From: Campylobacterota bacterium
GTDB lineage: Bacteria > Campylobacterota > Campylobacteria > Campylobacterales > Sulfurovaceae
Reading direction: 5' to 3'
Length of the DNA: 8,980 nucleotides
Assembly (NCBI GenBank): GCA_003646505.1
Contig: QMKT01000067.1
Location: forward strand, 1-8,980
Shown here: positions 5,253-8,980 of the stretch, one piece after another
Layout: each line of letters starts with the position of its first letter
Numbering within the stretch: the stretch's first letter is position 1
The notes under the pieces: model-generated
Database searches by the model: none
What the model was told of the DNA's origin: nothing
What the model saw: only the letters and a program-made list of their open reading frames with translations
Made by a program: the position numbers and the translations under genes

Positions 5253-7718
5253 ATGCTGCATATGCTTTATAAAAAGTGGGTATTGAAATATCCTTTAACA
5301 GTTTTAGTACTACTCATTATTTCTATACTCTCTTTTGGGGTTTACAGCACAAAACTGGAGATAGATGCTTCTGCTGAAACACTTTTACTGGATGATGATA
5401 AAGATCTGGCCTTTGCAAGAATCATTGAAAAACGATTTGAAGGCAATGATGTCCTTATTCTTGCCTATAAACCAAAACAGGATCTTCCCTCTCCCAAAAG
5501 CCTACAGCTCCTCACAGATATAAGTGGAGAACTAGAAGCGTTACCGAGTATCAAATCTATAGATTCGATCCTCACTGTACCACTTCTATTTTCTCCCATA
5601 AGAGATGTTGATGATCTCCTTCACAGTACAAGAACGCTGCAAAGCAAAGACATTAACTATTCTTTAGCAAAAGAAGAGTTTTTAAACTCTCCTCTCTACA
5701 AAGAAAGACTGGTCAATAAAGACTTCACCATCTCTTCGATTTTGATCAACCTTCATAATGACCCCAAATATTCTGAGTTACGGGAAAAAAGAAATCTTCT
5801 ACTGCATAAGCAAAAAAACTCCTTCCTTAGCAAAGCTGAAAAACTCTCACTTAAACAATCAACTACGGCATTCAAAATATATAGAGACGAACAACGTATT
5901 CTCAGCAATGAGAACATTGAAGAAATTCGTCTCATTATGTCAAAATATCAGAATGATGCCACATTATTTTTAGGTGGCGTTCAAATGATATCAAATGACA
6001 TAGTCGGATTTGTTAAAAATGATCTACTCATTTATGGAAGCATACTCATATTACTTCTTATACTTGTTTTAGGTGTTGTTTTTAGAAAGCCAAGGTGGGT
6101 TGTCTTGCCTATCCTCATCTGTACCCTCTCTGTGATAGCTATCACCAGTTCTTTGGGATTTTTTGGATGGGAGATCACCGTTATCTCTTCAAACTTCATT
6201 GCCTTGCAGCTCATTATCACTATTTCCATTGTTTTGCACCTCATTGTACGATACGAAGAACTCTTAACACTCTATCCTCATGCATCATCCAAACGCATTA
6301 TTTTACTCACCATACTCTCAAAAGCCACACCTACTTTCTTTGCCATTCTTACTACCATTGCAGGTTTTTCATCACTGTTATTTTCACATATCAATCCTAT
6401 TATAAACTTAGGGTGGATGATGAGTGCGGGTATAAGCATGTCACTTATTATCTCTTTTATAGTTTTTCCAACAGTACTCATGCTGCTAAAGAAAACTACG
6501 CCTAGAAAACAAAAGAAGTCTCTCTTTTCTATCCCTTCTCTAAGCAGTACCATTGTTTTAAAAGATAAAAAATCCATTTTTGCCATTACTTTTCTTACCA
6601 TTATCTTCAGTATTACCGGTGCCTCACAGCTCATCGTAGAGAACAGTTTCATCAACTACTTTAAAAAAGATACAGATATTTATAAAGGGATGAAGATCAT
6701 AGATCAGGAACTCGGCGGCACAACACCCCTGGATGTCATACTTACCTTTAGCGATGATCACAGTGACATAGTGATCAGCGTAGATGAAGAGGAAGATTCC
6801 TTTGAAGATGAATTTAATTCACTGGAAAACAATGAACAGTACTGGTTTACCGATGAAAAGCTGGCACTCATCAACCAAGTGCATGACTATTTATCTCAAA
6901 TAGTACAGATAGGAAATATACAATCTTTTGCTACCCTGCTTGAAACAGGGAAACGGCTCAATAAAAATGAAAGTTTAGACAGTGTAGAGATAGCACTTTT
7001 GTATCAGACACTTCCGCAAAAATACAGAGATATCATCCTCTCACCTTATGTAGATATCGAACATAATCAAGTAAGGTTTTCTACACGTATCGTAGATTCA
7101 AACGAGGCATTGAGACGAAACGCCCTCTTAGAAAAGATCCGGTCCGATCTAGAGCATATGATAAACCCAAAAGTTGCGACTGTTCAACTCTCAAACCTCA
7201 TGGTACTCTACAACAATATGTTACAGTCTCTATTTCATTCACAGATCACTACACTCTCTCTTGTGCTACTTATCCTTTTTATGATGTTTCTTGCACTCTT
7301 TAGATCAGTCAAACTCACACTCATTGCCCTCACTGTCAATATAATCCCTATAGGTATCATTTTTGGATTTATGGGTTGGTTACAGATCCCCCTTGATATT
7401 ATGACAATTACGATCGCTGCGATAGCAATGGGTATCGGTGTAGATGATACTATCCATTATATTCACCGATTTAAAGTTGAATTTTCAAAAAACAAGTTCT
7501 ATCCTGATGTCATGAAAAGGACAAATAACAGCATTGGAAATGCTATGTATTATACTTCTCTAACTGTCATCATAGGTTTTTCTATTTTGGTCTTATCCAA
7601 CCTGATCCCTACGATCTACTTTGGCTTACTCACAATGTTGGTGATGGCAGCAGCACTCATTTCAAACCTCATACTTTTACCTAAACTTTTACTTCTCGTT
7701 AAACCTTTGGGTAAATAA
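5253..7718 (+). CDS. RND/MMPL-superfamily inner-membrane transporter, probably a lipid transporter working with MlaA and MlaC
   Basis: This 821-residue protein has the duplicated RND layout: TM1 (14-32), a periplasmic domain (about 33-254), TM2-6 (about 255-412), a basic cytoplasmic linker (KKTTPRKQKK), TM7 (440-460), a second periplasmic domain (461-663), and TM8-12 (about 664-816). It resembles the MMPL/HpnN branch (COG1033-type exporters) rather than AcrB drug pumps, which are longer. TM10 carries GIGVDDTIHYIHR (727-739), with Asp731-Asp732 as the likely proton-relay pair. The equivalent place in TM4 reads Ser325-Ile326, so the acidic pair exists only in the second half. The second periplasmic domain has an acidic insertion (501-525). 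The ATG is 9 bases after mlaC with no clear ribosome binding site, and a second ATG lies three codons in. Translation may be coupled to mlaC. Lipid as substrate is inferred from the neighbours. Confidence 0.88.
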   Translation: MLHMLYKKWVLKYPLTVLVLLIISILSFGVYSTKLEIDASAETLLLDDDKDLAFARIIEKRFEGNDVLILAYKPKQDLPSPKSLQLLTDISGELEALPSIKSIDSILTVPLLFSPIRDVDDLLHSTRTLQSKDINYSLAKEEFLNSPLYKERLVNKDFTISSILINLHNDPKYSELREKRNLLLHKQKNSFLSKAEKLSLKQSTTAFKIYRDEQRILSNENIEEIRLIMSKYQNDATLFLGGVQMISNDIVGFVKNDLLIYGSILILLLILVLGVVFRKPRWVVLPILICTLSVIAITSSLGFFGWEITVISSNFIALQLIITISIVLHLIVRYEELLTLYPHASSKRIILLTILSKATPTFFAILTTIAGFSSLLFSHINPIINLGWMMSAGISMSLIISFIVFPTVLMLLKKTTPRKQKKSLFSIPSLSSTIVLKDKKSIFAITFLTIIFSITGASQLIVENSFINYFKKDTDIYKGMKIIDQELGGTTPLDVILTFSDDHSDIVISVDEEEDSFEDEFNSLENNEQYWFTDEKLALINQVHDYLSQIVQIGNIQSFATLLETGKRLNKNESLDSVEIALLYQTLPQKYRDIILSPYVDIEHNQVRFSTRIVDSNEALRRNALLEKIRSDLEHMINPKVATVQLSNLMVLYNNMLQSLFHSQITTLSLVLLILFMMFLALFRSVKLTLIALTVNIIPIGIIFGFMGWLQIPLDIMTITIAAIAMGIGVDDTIHYIHRFKVEFSKNKFYPDVMKRTNNSIGNAMYYTSLTVIIGFSILVLSNLIPTIYFGLLTMLVMAAALISNLILLPKLLLLVKPLGK

Positions 7719-7760
7719 ATATGTTACAATCGAAAAAATATAATAACGGATCAATAAACC

Positions 7761-8980
7761 ATGTTTCAAAACTTTCACATAGATAATTTAGAAAACTTTC
7801 CAAAAGCATTAGATACCCTCTTAAATGAGCAGAGAGTAATTATTAAAGAGATTACAGACTCAAATAATAACACTTATGAAAAAGTACTCAAACCCCTGCA
7901 AGATCTAGATGAAGAGTTAGGGCTTTTCTTTACGCCACTTTCTCACTTAAACTCGGTAATGAACTCAGATGAAACACAAAAAGCTTATGAGGAGTCTCTT
8001 CCCCTACTCTCAAAGTTTAGCTCTGAAATAGCTCAGAATGAGGCACTGTTTAAAAAAATCGAACAGCTCAAAGCCTCTTCTGATGAAGCTAAAACAGTAG
8101 TCAAACATGAAGTAAGAGACTTTGTGCTCTCTGGTGTCAAGTTACCCGAAGCTAAAAAGAAACGGATGGAAGAGATAAGCCTTAAACTCTCAGAACTCTC
8201 CAACAACTTCTCTCAAAACCTATTAGATGCTACTAATGCTTTTGAACTTATCCTTAACGATGAAAAAGATGTAGAAGGCATACCCCAAACAGATATTGAT
8301 GCAGCAAAAGAAGAAGTAGATGGGGAAACGGTGTATAAGTTTACACTGCAGATCCCTAGCTACTTAGCATACATGACATACGGGCCAAACCGTGAATACA
8401 GAAAAGAGATCTCAAAGGCTTATGGAACACGTGCACCTAAAAATGCAGATGTTATAGATCAAATTTTAGCACTTAAAAATGAAAAAGCAAAATTACTTGA
8501 CTTTAAGTCTTACGCGCATTATGCACTTGAGACCAGAGATGCCAGTAAGCAAGAAGATGTTATCGGATTTTTAAATGACTTAGCAGATGCAGCACTTCCC
8601 CAAGCTAAAAATGAATTAAAAGAACTTCAAGAGTTTGCAAAACGTACGGATGACATAGATGACTTAAAAGGGTATGATGTAGGGTACTATTCAGAGAAAC
8701 TCAAAAAAGAGAAATTTGATTTTGATGATACCATGACAAAGCCCTATTTTGAACAAACAAAAGTACTGGGCGGCCTGCTTGAGATCGTATCGGAACTCTT
8801 TTCTGTTACATTTAAGCCTGCAGATGTGCCAACATGGCATGATTGTGTTAAAGCTTTTGATATCTTTGATGATGGTGCCCTTTCGGGACGTATCTACTTT
8901 GATCTTGAAGCACGTAAAGAGAAACGTGGTGGTGCATGGATGAATGACTGGGAAACACATTATGTAGATACTAAAGGAGA
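7761..8980 (+). CDS. prlC: M3-family oligopeptidase (oligopeptidase A / PrlC type), N-terminal 406 codons, cut by the right edge
   Basis: M3A peptidases are cytoplasmic zinc metalloenzymes that degrade short peptides, including signal-peptide fragments and products of ATP-dependent proteases. The frame starts at ATG 7761 (MFQNFHIDNL) and remains open to the window end, giving 406 residues of an expected 650-700. Recognisable family blocks are HEVRDFVLSGVKLP (116-129), the KKRMEEISLKLSELSNNFSQN helix region (133-153), YDVGYYSEKL (305-314), YFEQTKVLGGLL (329-340) and GRIYFDLEARKEKRGGAWM (376-394). The zinc-binding HEXXH motif would lie beyond the edge, so catalytic competence cannot be judged. 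The gap after the RND gene is 42 bases, with only a weak GGA ten bases before the ATG. It may be the fourth gene of the mla transcript or have its own promoter. M3 family is confident. PrlC versus another M3A member is less so. Confidence 0.9.
   Translation, partial: MFQNFHIDNLENFPKALDTLLNEQRVIIKEITDSNNNTYEKVLKPLQDLDEELGLFFTPLSHLNSVMNSDETQKAYEESLPLLSKFSSEIAQNEALFKKIEQLKASSDEAKTVVKHEVRDFVLSGVKLPEAKKKRMEEISLKLSELSNNFSQNLLDATNAFELILNDEKDVEGIPQTDIDAAKEEVDGETVYKFTLQIPSYLAYMTYGPNREYRKEISKAYGTRAPKNADVIDQILALKNEKAKLLDFKSYAHYALETRDASKQEDVIGFLNDLADAALPQAKNELKELQEFAKRTDDIDDLKGYDVGYYSEKLKKEKFDFDDTMTKPYFEQTKVLGGLLEIVSELFSVTFKPADVPTWHDCVKAFDIFDDGALSGRIYFDLEARKEKRGGAWMNDWETHYVDTKG

Noticed and set aside
6278..6655. 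125-codon minus-strand frame inside the RND gene
   Set aside because: Its hydrophobic, methionine-rich product is a complement of transmembrane codons, with no ribosome binding site or family resemblance.
7739..7744. Perfect TATAAT between the RND gene and the M3 peptidase gene, possible promoter for the latter
   Set aside because: No acceptable -35, and the predicted start near 7751 would leave a roughly 10-base leader lacking the GGA at 7748-7750. A promoter cannot be excluded but is not supported.
8691..8960. Overlapping open frames on both strands inside the M3 peptidase gene
   Set aside because: The long frame starting at 7761 matches M3 family blocks across this region, so these are shadows.

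Overview
The window looks like chromosomal DNA of a Campylobacterota (Epsilonproteobacteria) member, most plausibly a Sulfurovum/Sulfurimonas-like free-living species. The reasons are the low G+C content, the HslV N-terminus with a short MF-x-A propeptide before TTIL, the Era with non-canonical G4/G5 motifs, and an mlaA-mlaC-RND exporter cluster like one I recall from Campylobacter. The genus is an inference. I see no mobile elements, CRISPR arrays, tRNA or rRNA genes.

Left edge (1-446): the 5' end of an unidentified minus-strand gene (1-119) sits behind a long leader. Read on the minus strand, the leader contains what I judge to be a cyclic-di-GMP class I (GEMM-I) riboswitch (about 250-330). 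A good sigma-70-type promoter (344-373) would start transcription just before the aptamer. This is the most interesting regulatory element here.

Minus-strand block (447-3681): rplI (bL9), hslV, hslU and era are packed as one operon transcribed right to left. The junctions are a 1-base overlap (TAATG), a 3-base gap and a 4-base overlap (ATGA). It couples a ribosomal protein, the two-part ATP-dependent protease HslVU, and a ribosome-assembly GTPase.

Divergent spacer (3682-3823), then a plus-strand block (3824-7718): mlaA (outer-membrane lipoprotein), mlaC (periplasmic phospholipid carrier) and a large 12-TM RND/MMPL-family inner-membrane protein. Together they suggest an outer-membrane / periplasm / inner-membrane lipid-transport path in which an RND-type protein occupies the place the MlaFEDB ABC transporter has in E. 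coli. MlaC is very basic, while MlaA and the RND protein each carry a strongly acidic periplasmic segment, which suggests electrostatic docking.

Right edge (7761-8980): the first 406 codons of an M3-family oligopeptidase (PrlC/OpdA type), cut by the window before its zinc-binding HEXXH motif.
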